Origin: Gillisia limnaea DSM 15749
GTDB lineage: Bacteria > Bacteroidota > Bacteroidia > Flavobacteriales > Flavobacteriaceae
DNA: 64,000 nt
Assembly: GCF_000243235.1 (NCBI RefSeq)
Contig: NZ_JH594606.1
Span: 1,407,625-1,471,624 of the forward strand
Direction: 5' to 3'
Shown: positions 30,664 to 38,286 of the stretch, piece after piece
How positions within the stretch are numbered: the stretch's first letter is position 1
Layout: each line of letters begins with the position of its first letter
Notes under the pieces: model-generated
What the model was told of the DNA's origin: nothing
What the model saw: only the letters and a program-made list of their open reading frames with translations
Databases searched by the model: none
Translations under genes and position numbers: made by a program

Positions 30664-31965
30664 TCATCGTGCCATCAAATATTCCAACTTTGCTTCAGCA
30701 ATTACCCCGGTTTTTAAAACCTCTATTTTTTGGGTTTGGTACATCAATACATCCTGGTTCATTTGAAGTACCTCATCAAAATCGATAATGGAATTGCTGT
30801 AGCCGGAGATCAACAACTTATTGGCCTGACCGGAGCTTTCAATTTGCCGGTCAAAAAGATCAAGAAGTTTCTTTGCCCTGTTTATTTCGTAAAGAGCGGT
30901 TTCATACTCATTTTGAAGCTCATTTCGCTGTGCTTCCTGTTGTTCCAATACACTTTCTCCCATAAATTGAGCTTCTTTTCTGGCTGCATTCACCTTCTTT
31001 CTGAAAATGGGAAGCGTAACTGAGAGCATAGGCATGATTGCGTCCTGACCGTTCATATCGGGATTGGCATCGGTACGTTTTGAGATTATGGAATAATCTA
31101 CCCCCAACCCTATCATAGGCAGGCCTTCCTTTTGTGCAATAATTTCCTGCATTTCATAGGCCTCTTTTTGTTTCTCCAATCCTGTTAAAGTTGGATGTCC
31201 TGCAAAGGATTCAGAATTTTCAATTACAGGAGCTACTTCTCCCAGCATAAGCGTATCCTGAATGCTTACTGCTGCCAGAGGTTCCCGTCTTAACATCAGG
31301 TTGAACCTGGTTTGAAGGGGCTTACGCTGCTCCTGTAGCAATTCAATTTCGGTAATGGCAGCATCCCTTTGTATATCTACTTTTACCACATTTACCATGG
31401 GAGAACCTCCGCTTCGGAATCGACTTAAGGAAAGTTCCCTGTATGAATCAAGAATAGAAAGGTTCTCCTGTTTAAGCTGAATGGTTTTTTCAAGCGCATA
31501 TAATTCGGCATAAACAGATTTTATATCAAAAAAGACCTGGTTTCTTAGATCCAGGTAGTTTTGAAAAGAAGCTTCGGCCATTAAATTCGCCGCATCTTCT
31601 TTGGCCTTCAGGGTGCCGAACCAGGGAAACATCTGCATTAAATTAAACCTTGCTTCCTGGGCTCCCACGCGTGTTTCTATCATTCTCCCAAAGGCGCTCA
31701 CCGTTAGGGTAGGATCTGGCAGGGAAGCCACCTGTGGCGCCCGTTGCAGGGCAGCTTCAAACTCGGCATAGGAAGCCTTAAGTTTCGGATTATTCTCTGC
31801 GGCCATTTGGAGATAGGCATCAAGAGTTTGAGCCTGAGACTGCCCTCCCAACGTCCAAAGGAGGAAAAACAAAAAGCCCCCCAGCCCCCGAAGGGGGAAA
31901 AGCCCCCCTAACCCCCGAGGGGGGAGTTCTGAACCGAATTTCTTTAAATTTTTATATGTTTTCAT
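30664..31965 (-). CDS. TolC-family outer-membrane efflux protein (CusC role)
   Basis: Outer-membrane channel for the CusABC pump. The 433-residue product has two outer-membrane-efflux repeats: helical LDAYLQMAAENNPKLKASYA and RFNLMQMFPWFGTLKAKEDA, then SRFRSGGSPMVNVVKVDIQR and, in the second half, MLSVTLPIFRKKVNAARKEA and ISGYSNSIIDFDEVLQMNQD. Start ATG 31965 is preferred to TTG 31971. The N-terminus is odd: between KKFGSE and the hydrophobic core FLFFLLWTLGG lie LPPRGLGGLFPLRGLGGF residues coded by two copies of a palindromic repeat, lengthening the signal region. No lipobox Cys is present, unlike E. coli CusC. It is 11 bases downstream of cusA. Confidence 0.92.
   Translation of the reverse strand: MKTYKNLKKFGSELPPRGLGGLFPLRGLGGFLFFLLWTLGGQSQAQTLDAYLQMAAENNPKLKASYAEFEAALQRAPQVASLPDPTLTVSAFGRMIETRVGAQEARFNLMQMFPWFGTLKAKEDAANLMAEASFQNYLDLRNQVFFDIKSVYAELYALEKTIQLKQENLSILDSYRELSLSRFRSGGSPMVNVVKVDIQRDAAITEIELLQEQRKPLQTRFNLMLRREPLAAVSIQDTLMLGEVAPVIENSESFAGHPTLTGLEKQKEAYEMQEIIAQKEGLPMIGLGVDYSIISKRTDANPDMNGQDAIMPMLSVTLPIFRKKVNAARKEAQFMGESVLEQQEAQRNELQNEYETALYEINRAKKLLDLFDRQIESSGQANKLLISGYSNSIIDFDEVLQMNQDVLMYQTQKIEVLKTGVIAEAKLEYLMAR
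31876..31925. repeat. Two C/G-run palindromic repeats in the cusC 5' end
   Basis: Two adjacent copies of a C-run/G-run palindrome of the form GCCCCCC-(AG or TAA)-CCCCCG-(A)AGGGGG (31876-31898 and 31902-31925). A related copy is at 38019-38042 and a partial one at 32008-32020. In cusC they encode the PPRGLGG and PLRGLGG segments before the signal-peptide core. Confidence 0.88.
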
Positions 31966-31976
31966 TATCAATTTTT

Positions 31977-34900
31977 TTATAAATTATTAGCCACCGGAGA
32001 AGTATTTCCCCCTTCGGGGGCGCCGGAGGAGGATACCACCCGCTCTCTCCAGTATGCCTGTAATACCGGTACTACAAAAATGGTCATTATCTGTATGATC
32101 ATTCCACCCACGATAGGAATGGCCATAGGCACCATAATATCTGCTCCTTTTCCGGTGGAGGTCAATACAGGAAAAAGGGCAATTATAGTAACGGCCGTGG
32201 TCATCATTGCAGGACGCACCCGCTTTAATCCCGCTTCCATTACCGCAGCCCTAACTGCCGGAACGGTTTGAGGATTTCGTTTTTCAAATACCTGGTGTAT
32301 ATAGGTTCCCATAAGTACCCCATCATCTGTTGCTATACCAAATAATGCTATAAATCCAACCCACACGGCTACGCTCAGGTTAATGGTTCCCATTTGGAAA
32401 AGTTCCCGCATATTTACCCCGCTTACAGCAAAATCCATAAACCAGGGCTGGCCATAAAGCCAAATCATGATGAAACCTCCCGCAAAGGCAACAAATACCC
32501 CTGAAAAATGTATAGTCGAGGCTATGACAGTCTTGAACTGAAAGTATAATAACAGGAAGATGATGATCAAACTTATAGGGATCACGATAGAAAGCCTTTT
32601 TACAGCCCTAACCTGATTTTCATAATTTCCCGAAAATTTATAGCTCACCCCGGCCGGAACAGTTAATTCTCCAGCATCGATTTTATCCTGAATGAATTTT
32701 TGGGCATCGTTCACAACATTCACCTCAGCATATTCCGTGCGCTTATCAAATAGAACATATCCTACCAAAAAGGTTTCTTCACTCCGTATCATTTGAGGCC
32801 CGCGTGTGTATTTCAATTCGGCCAGTTCTCCCAGCGGAATCTGTGCCCCCGCCGGGGTGGGAATTAAAATTCTTTCTATCGAAGAAGGGTCGTCCCTTAG
32901 TTCCCTCGGATACCGCACCCTTACCGGATAACGTTCTCTACCTTCTACCGTGGTGGTGATCTCCATACCCCCCACAGCGGTTTCAAGAGTTTGCTGTACA
33001 TTCTCTATACTAAGACCATAACGCGCAATGGCATTGCGGTCTATATCTATTTCCAGGTACGGTTTACCCACCGTCCTGTCTGCAAATACAGCTTCTGCTT
33101 TTACTGAAGGAACCTGCTTCAACAGACCTTCGAGCTGGATCCCAAATTCCTGGATGGTTTGAAGATCTGGCCCATACACCTTTATTCCCATTGGTGCCCG
33201 CATCCCGGTTTGAAGCATTACCAGCCTGGTTTCAATGGGCTGGAGTTTGGGAGCCGAGGTAACCCCGGGAAGGTTTGACCTGCTTATAATCTCATTCCAG
33301 ATATCATCGGGACTTTTTATATGTTCCCTCCAGTTTCTGAAGTATTCACCATCTTCATCAAGTATTAGATCATTGGCAGAGAATCCCCTGTTAAGCGCAT
33401 CCTCATTGCTCAGGGTATCTCCCGACTTTAAAATAAACATTCCTTCGTCATCTACCTTATAAGATACTGGGCGTCCTCCGGGAGTAAGTTCATATTCGGA
33501 CCTGTAATTGATCACATTCTCATACATAGAAATTGGAGCCGGATCTAAAGCGCTTTCTATCCTACCCAGTTTACCTACCACCACCTCAACCTCGGGAATG
33601 GCAGTTATTGCAATATCCATTCGTTGCAGCGATTCCTTAGAAGATTCAATTCCCGCATGAGGCATAGAGGTTGGCATAAGAAGGAAACTTCCCTCATTTA
33701 AGGAAGGCATAAATTCTTTTCCTACCCCCGGAAAGGAATGGGACATAGCACTCCAGCCGGAGGTGGTGCGCACATTCCAACCTATTTTATCAAACCCATT
33801 GGCAACAGGGCTAAAGATCTTTGGAAATCCAAGCCAAATCAATATTCCGAAGAAAATGGTTATTACCGGCACCAGTAAAAATGCCCCTTTATTCTCCAGG
33901 CACCAGTTGAGTATGGGCCTGTAAAATCTTACCACGGCCATGAGTAACAACAGGGTAATTGCAAGTAGGACTATTACAAAGATATAATTCGAAAAAAGGG
34001 AGTTTTGATACCCAAGCGGTACCCATTCCCCGGTGAGGAAAAATAAGGTAACTGCCAGGATAATAAACAAGGTGATCTGGGTAGAATATTTCCCCAGGAA
34101 CTCCGGATTTCGGTCTTCCAGAAGTCTTACTAAACCAATGAGTACAAGAGCAAGTGGCAACCAGAAACTAAACCAGATTGCAAGAAAAAGTCCGGCAACT
34201 ATGAGAATAATATTCCAGATCCTTACCATTCTAGCCTTTTGCAGGCGAATATTAAATGCAAAATAGGCAAGCATGGGTAGGATAATTAAGCCTATCAGGA
34301 ATGCAGCCGCAAGGGCAAAGGTTTTGGTAAAGGCAAGTGGCCTGAATAATTTTCCTTCAGCATTTTCCATAAAAAATACCGGTAGAAAACTCACCACCGT
34401 TGTAGCGATGGCGGTGGTAACGGCCGGTGCCACTTCAGTGGTGGCTTTATGAATTATCCCAAGCAATCTTGAATCTCTGGCTCCCGCATTTTTCTTCATC
34501 TCCAGGTGCCTTATTATATTTTCTACAAATACGATCCCAACATCTACCATTACCCCAATTGCGATAGCTATCCCTGAGAGTGCCACCACATTGGCATCTA
34601 CCCCAAAATAGCGCATGGCAATAAAGGTGATTAACACACCAATGGGCAGCAAACTCGAAATTATAAGAGATGCGCGTAAATTCAGGACAAGTACAATAAT
34701 AACCAGGATACTAATTAGGATCTCATGAGAAAGGGCGCTCTCCAAAGTGCCAAGGGTTTCATTGATAAGTTGGGTCCTGTCATAGAACGGAACAATAGTA
34801 AGTTTGCTAATTGTTCCATCCGCAAGGGTTTTTTGGGGTAATCCCGCAGATATTTCTTTGATCTTATCCTTTGTATTCTCAATAACCTTTAAGGGATTTG

Positions 34901-35831
34901 AACCATACCGGGCAACAACAACTCCGCCAACCACCTCTGCACCACCTTTGTCTAAAATGCCGCGACGCTCTGCAGGCCCTAAATTAACCACTCCTAAATC
35001 TTTGATAAGAATCGGTTTATTATCTACCGCTGTTACAACAGAATTCTCAATATCCTCTATAGATTCTATATAGCCAAGCCCCCGCACCAGGTATTCCACC
35101 TTATTGATCTCAAGGGTTTTTGCCCCAATATCCCGGTTGGAATTCTGTACCGCCTTCATCACCTGGTCTATCCCGATATCAAAGGCCTTTAGGGCATCTG
35201 GATCTACATCTATCTGGTATTCTCGAATGAATCCTCCTACCGATGCTACTTCTGAAACTCCTTCAGTTCCACTTAAGCCAAGTTTTACATAGTAATCCTG
35301 GATAGAGCGCAATTCGTGCAAGTCCCAACCCCCGGTAACATTCCCTTGAGGGTCACGACCTTCCAAGGTATACCAATACACCTGACCCAGCCCGGTAGCA
35401 TCGGGTCCCAGGGTAGGTTGTACCCCCTGCGGAAGCAATTCAGAAGGAAGCGAATTTAGTTTTTCCAACACCCTGGTACGTGACCAATAGAATTCTACAT
35501 CTTCCTCGAAGATGATATAAATGATGGAGAACCCGAACATTGAAGTACTCCTAATAGATTTTACCCCTGAAATTCCCAGTAAAGTGGTAGTCATGGGATA
35601 GGTAATCTGGTCCTCAATATCCTGGGGGGAACGCCCAGGCCAGTCTGTAAATACAATTTGTTGATTTTCCCCTATATCCGGGATCGCATCAACCGGTACA
35701 GGATCGCTGGGCAGGAAGTCTATGTTCCAGTTAAAAGGCGCCGTTACTAATCCCCAGCCTATTATAAAGACCAGAATGAGTATAGTTACCAAACGGTTGT
35801 ATAGAAAATATTTTATGAGTTTATCAAACAT
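31977..35831 (-). CDS. cusA: CusA/CzcA-family heavy-metal RND efflux pump
   Basis: Proton-driven inner-membrane pump for Cu+/Ag+ ions. The 1284-residue protein is longer than E. coli CusA (about 1047) because of extra transmembrane and loop sequence at about 530-680 (ILIVAGLFLAIWFSFWLPLA; ITLFIILAVTLFFLTGEWVP). Family signatures: FNWNIDFLPSDPVPVDAIPD, IVFTDWPGRSPQDIEDQITY, TM4 motif AIGVMVDVGIVFVENI, and near the C-terminus FGIATDDGVLMGTYI with KRVRPAMMTTAVTI. The Cu versus Zn/Co preference is assigned from the neighbours (multicopper oxidase, CopA). The last residues (SSSGAPEGGNTSPVANNL) come from a repeat-like C/G palindrome. First gene of cusA-cusC-4HB-cusB. Confidence 0.95.
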   Translation of the reverse strand: MFDKLIKYFLYNRLVTILILVFIIGWGLVTAPFNWNIDFLPSDPVPVDAIPDIGENQQIVFTDWPGRSPQDIEDQITYPMTTTLLGISGVKSIRSTSMFGFSIIYIIFEEDVEFYWSRTRVLEKLNSLPSELLPQGVQPTLGPDATGLGQVYWYTLEGRDPQGNVTGGWDLHELRSIQDYYVKLGLSGTEGVSEVASVGGFIREYQIDVDPDALKAFDIGIDQVMKAVQNSNRDIGAKTLEINKVEYLVRGLGYIESIEDIENSVVTAVDNKPILIKDLGVVNLGPAERRGILDKGGAEVVGGVVVARYGSNPLKVIENTKDKIKEISAGLPQKTLADGTISKLTIVPFYDRTQLINETLGTLESALSHEILISILVIIVLVLNLRASLIISSLLPIGVLITFIAMRYFGVDANVVALSGIAIAIGVMVDVGIVFVENIIRHLEMKKNAGARDSRLLGIIHKATTEVAPAVTTAIATTVVSFLPVFFMENAEGKLFRPLAFTKTFALAAAFLIGLIILPMLAYFAFNIRLQKARMVRIWNIILIVAGLFLAIWFSFWLPLALVLIGLVRLLEDRNPEFLGKYSTQITLFIILAVTLFFLTGEWVPLGYQNSLFSNYIFVIVLLAITLLLLMAVVRFYRPILNWCLENKGAFLLVPVITIFFGILIWLGFPKIFSPVANGFDKIGWNVRTTSGWSAMSHSFPGVGKEFMPSLNEGSFLLMPTSMPHAGIESSKESLQRMDIAITAIPEVEVVVGKLGRIESALDPAPISMYENVINYRSEYELTPGGRPVSYKVDDEGMFILKSGDTLSNEDALNRGFSANDLILDEDGEYFRNWREHIKSPDDIWNEIISRSNLPGVTSAPKLQPIETRLVMLQTGMRAPMGIKVYGPDLQTIQEFGIQLEGLLKQVPSVKAEAVFADRTVGKPYLEIDIDRNAIARYGLSIENVQQTLETAVGGMEITTTVEGRERYPVRVRYPRELRDDPSSIERILIPTPAGAQIPLGELAELKYTRGPQMIRSEETFLVGYVLFDKRTEYAEVNVVNDAQKFIQDKIDAGELTVPAGVSYKFSGNYENQVRAVKRLSIVIPISLIIIFLLLYFQFKTVIASTIHFSGVFVAFAGGFIMIWLYGQPWFMDFAVSGVNMRELFQMGTINLSVAVWVGFIALFGIATDDGVLMGTYIHQVFEKRNPQTVPAVRAAVMEAGLKRVRPAMMTTAVTIIALFPVLTSTGKGADIMVPMAIPIVGGMIIQIMTIFVVPVLQAYWRERVVSSSGAPEGGNTSPVANNL
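32008..32020. repeat. Partial palindromic repeat in the cusA 3' end
   Basis: CCCCCTTCGGGGG inside the last codons of cusA, related to the repeats at 31876-31925 and 38019-38042, producing the GAPEGG part of a non-conserved tail. Confidence 0.6.
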
Positions 35832-35956
35832 TTTTTTTGATTATTTAATGATATAATCCTTTAAGAGCATAAGCAAATGATTTTCAAAAAAAAACCACAA
35901 CAATGCTTTAACGCCGGAAAGCTAAATGCTTCGGCGGAAAAAAAATCATTAGATAA

Positions 35957-36367
35957 TCAAATAAGGAAAGTGTCGTTAAGAACCGGGAGGTCCTTGACGA
36001 TAAGAGGCGGAGTATAATTTTTAAAAGGGATAACCTGCTGCGGTAAACCTTCAAATAAATTACTATAGGAATAGGTGAAGACAGTTAAAAATAATTGTTG
36101 GTTGAGGTCCAGAGATTGAAATGATATCTTAAGTTCATCCTGACCCTCTACTGAAATGTTCTGGTCACTACAACAATTATCCTCATCCATCAAATCAATC
36201 TCGGAATGAGAATGCATATCCATTCCGCAGGTTTTTGCTTCAGAAAAGATGGCTTTGTCTACTAAAATACTTCCGCAGAAATGTTTATCTACAGTAAATG
36301 AAAATGTAGAGAAGAGCACTAAAAGTGCCAGGGTTGTAGAAAGCAATTTTTGAACAGCCTTTTTCAT
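35957..36367 (-). CDS. HYC_CC_PP-family protein
   Basis: A 136-residue exported protein with signal peptide (STTLALLVLFSTFSFTVD). It carries the three motifs that name the family: DKHFCG (the H-x-C), DNCCSD (the CC) and YTPPLI (the PP), plus CGMDMHSHSEID between them. Cys/His/Met spacing suggests Cu or Zn binding. ATG at 36367 is chosen; the -7 promoter box at 36374-36381 rules out longer starts. It lies 125 bases upstream of cusA. Confidence 0.85.
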   Translation of the reverse strand: MKKAVQKLLSTTLALLVLFSTFSFTVDKHFCGSILVDKAIFSEAKTCGMDMHSHSEIDLMDEDNCCSDQNISVEGQDELKISFQSLDLNQQLFLTVFTYSYSNLFEGLPQQVIPFKNYTPPLIVKDLPVLNDTFLI

Positions 36368-36373
36368 CGTTGT

Positions 36374-36409
36374 CAAAGATAAACAATATTTAGTTATCCG
36401 GGTTAACTA
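36374..36409 (-). promoter_or_regulatory. Promoter and upstream dyad of the HYC_CC_PP gene
   Basis: On the minus strand TATCTTTG (36374-36381) matches TAnnTTTG and ends 6 bases before the ATG, so the mRNA has almost no leader. Ten bases further upstream lies TAGTTA-N7-TAACTA (36391-36409), a perfect 6-bp dyad overlapping the -33 region, a good place for a regulator to bind. It may be a target of one of the HMA-AraC proteins. Confidence 0.5.
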
Positions 36410-36482
36410 CTTTAAAAATCAATTAGTTTAACCCAATTTATTGCTTTAAATCAAGTATAAAAAAAATATACATAGAAAATTC

Positions 36483-36935
36483 TCATTTATTTTCGTCAAT
36501 TTTAATTGAATTTTTTAGTCGGAAATAATAAAATGCAGGCAAAAGAATGATCACAAAAATGGGATGTATCAAAAATCTACGCATATAGAACAGCGCCATA
36601 AAGTTTTCATTTTCAATGGTGAGAATCAAAAACGTAAAAACCGAGAAACAACCTATAAAAAGTAAAGCATAGAGTAAAAAGGAGAATTTAAGTATGTTTT
36701 TATCCAGAAAAGCCGCGTATACTATTGCCAGGGATACCCCAGTGTTTAACAAGAACCTCAGAAAAACATTCGCAAAGAGCTTCCACGTGATAAAATTGGG
36801 AACCTTATCATTGAGATAATCTGATTTATAAAACTCAATGAGCGGATCATAAAACAGGCTGTGTTCAAAAAACCTGATGAGAACCAACAAACCCACCAAT
36901 AAACTGATTATGGCAATTCTATACCTGATTTCCAT
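36483..36935 (-). CDS. Exosortase F system-associated membrane protein
   Basis: A 150-residue membrane protein with about four helices (IRYRIAIISLLVGLLVLI; FLLNTGVSLAIVYAAFLD; LKFSFLLYALLFIGCFSVFT; RRFLIHPIFVIILLPAFYYF). The motifs RFFEHSLFYDPLIEFYK and MRRFLIHP match the small partner protein always found with exosortase F in Flavobacteria. Start ATG 36935 overlaps the end of xrtF by 17 bases; a longer in-frame start would overlap by 77. Its role in the exosortase system is unknown. Confidence 0.85.
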   Translation of the reverse strand: MEIRYRIAIISLLVGLLVLIRFFEHSLFYDPLIEFYKSDYLNDKVPNFITWKLFANVFLRFLLNTGVSLAIVYAAFLDKNILKFSFLLYALLFIGCFSVFTFLILTIENENFMALFYMRRFLIHPIFVIILLPAFYYFRLKNSIKIDENK

Positions 36936-37497
36936 AGGTGGTAGCTTTAGAGAAAATACGAACCCAGATAATCCATAAAATAAAAACCGTTCCATAAATA
37001 ATCAATGGAAACACAATGCTATGGAGGAAATCTGCGTGCTGGGGGTATTCATAGATCCCTATACTTAAAATAGCGATCCGGATAACGTTCATCACATATA
37101 TTATTACCGATCCCGCAAAAACAAACAGCAGCGTGGTTTTCAATTTTGAAACAAAAGCCAGCACAAATGAAATGAACAGAATAATGATGCTTATGGAATT
37201 ACAGCCTTCCACCACCCTTGCCAAAAAAAGATCATTCACATATAGGTTCATGGAAGGCTCGTTGGGATTGGGAAAAATTCTGGAGGAATATCCAAAAGCT
37301 TCGATTACTGCTTCACTTTGTATTGCAACAAGATGCGTGAAAAAATCGGGGTAATATTTTTGAGAAAGCGAAAGATCGAGATACATGTTATAAAAAATGG
37401 AGAACAAAAAATAACTTCCCAAAAATATGAGAATGAACCGTAAAACCGATTTGTATTTTTTGAATAGCTGTAGCAAAGAAAATACCTGTTTCAACAA
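36919..37497 (-). CDS. xrtF: Exosortase family protein XrtF
   Basis: Membrane transpeptidase-like enzyme that would cut a C-terminal sorting signal and pass the protein to the cell surface. The 192-residue protein has multiple helices and the exosortase triad: Cys in RVVEGCNSISIIILFISFV, Arg in VMNVIRIAILSIGIYEYP and His in HADFLHSIVFPLIIYG. The short length and linkage with the associated protein point to the F subfamily. No ATG is available; TTG at 37497 or 37494 is the likely start. No PEP-CTERM-like target gene was seen in the window. Confidence 0.88.
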   Translation of the reverse strand: MLKQVFSLLQLFKKYKSVLRFILIFLGSYFLFSIFYNMYLDLSLSQKYYPDFFTHLVAIQSEAVIEAFGYSSRIFPNPNEPSMNLYVNDLFLARVVEGCNSISIIILFISFVLAFVSKLKTTLLFVFAGSVIIYVMNVIRIAILSIGIYEYPQHADFLHSIVFPLIIYGTVFILWIIWVRIFSKATTYGNQV

Positions 37498-37562
37498 ATT
37501 TATAGAAAAATGAAAGGTGAGAAACCCAAACTTTAAATACTTTTACAAAAAAAATAAAAGCT

Positions 37563-38027
37563 ATGCCATTTCAGAAATTAAAACCCCAGATTAAAGCCAT
37601 CCTAAAAACCGGAGAATCATCTGTTGAACTTCGATTATTAAAGATATGTGAATTGCTGAAAGAAAACATTTCGTATTATAACTGGGTGGGATTTTATTTT
37701 AAAAATGGCGATAAAGAGGAACTTAAACTGAGCTCTTATGCCGGTGAACCAACAGATCATACTATCATTCCTTTTGGAAAAGGAATTTGCGGGCAGGTAG
37801 CTGTTTCCAATAAGAATTTTGTGGTAGCAGATGTTAAAGCTCAGGATAATTACATTGCCTGCAGCATTAATGTTAAAGCTGAAATTGTTGTGCCGCTTTT
37901 CATCGATGGAGAAAATGTAGGGCAGATAGATATTGATTCCAATACTCCTGATCCCTTTACGCAGGACGATGAACGGTTTTTGGAATGGGTGAATGAGCAG
38001 GTAGCTGAAGTTTTAACAGCCCCCTAA
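37563..38027 (+). CDS. GAF-domain protein, free methionine-R-sulfoxide reductase-like
   Basis: A 154-residue single GAF domain (ISYYNWVGFYFKNGDKEELK; IIPFGKGICGQVAVSNK; YIACSINVKAEIVVPLFIDG; IDIDSNTPDPFTQDDERFLE). This pattern matches fRMsr proteins that reduce free Met-R-sulfoxide. Of the three active Cys in known enzymes, the ones in GKGICG and in YIACS are present, but the first (in a position like VACT) is replaced in EPTDHTIIP, so activity is uncertain. The stop codon TAA lies inside a palindromic repeat (38019-38042). It is divergent from xrtF. Confidence 0.8.
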   Translation: MPFQKLKPQIKAILKTGESSVELRLLKICELLKENISYYNWVGFYFKNGDKEELKLSSYAGEPTDHTIIPFGKGICGQVAVSNKNFVVADVKAQDNYIACSINVKAEIVVPLFIDGENVGQIDIDSNTPDPFTQDDERFLEWVNEQVAEVLTAP

Positions 38028-38042
38028 CCCCCAAAGGGGGAA
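38019..38042. repeat. C/G palindromic repeat providing the GAF stop codon
   Basis: GCCCCCTAACCCCCAAAGGG then GGAA. Same family as the repeats in cusC. The TAA of the repeat is the stop codon of the GAF gene, so the repeat set the C-terminus. Confidence 0.8.
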
Positions 38043-38083
38043 TAAAAACCTCTTTTATACTTAGCTAGAGACAAAAAGAAAAT

Positions 38084-38165
38084 GTTCAAAGTTCAAGGTT
38101 CAAGGTTCAAAGTTCAAGATGAGATATGAGATATGAGATATGAGATATGAGATATGAGATATGAG
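38084..38165. repeat. Two heptamer tandem-repeat arrays
   Basis: Five copies of GTTCAA(A/G) at 38084-38118 are followed by six copies of GAGATAT plus GAG at 38121-38165. Both units are 7 bases long. They fill part of the 259-base gap between the GAF gene and the convergent FtsX-type permease gene. No gene is seen in the gap. Confidence 0.95.
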
Positions 38166-38286
38166 AAACCTAAAAAACATTGGTGAATTCGTAACTTAAA
38201 AACAAGGAAAATAAAAGAATGTTTTCAACAGAGATCCTCGAAAGATTGACATCTGAATACTCAATACTAATATCTCAAATCTAACA

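Noticed and set aside
38084-38165. Tandem repeats considered as CRISPR or an origin-like iteron array
   Set aside because: Units are only 7 bases with no spacers, and no replication or cas gene is nearby.
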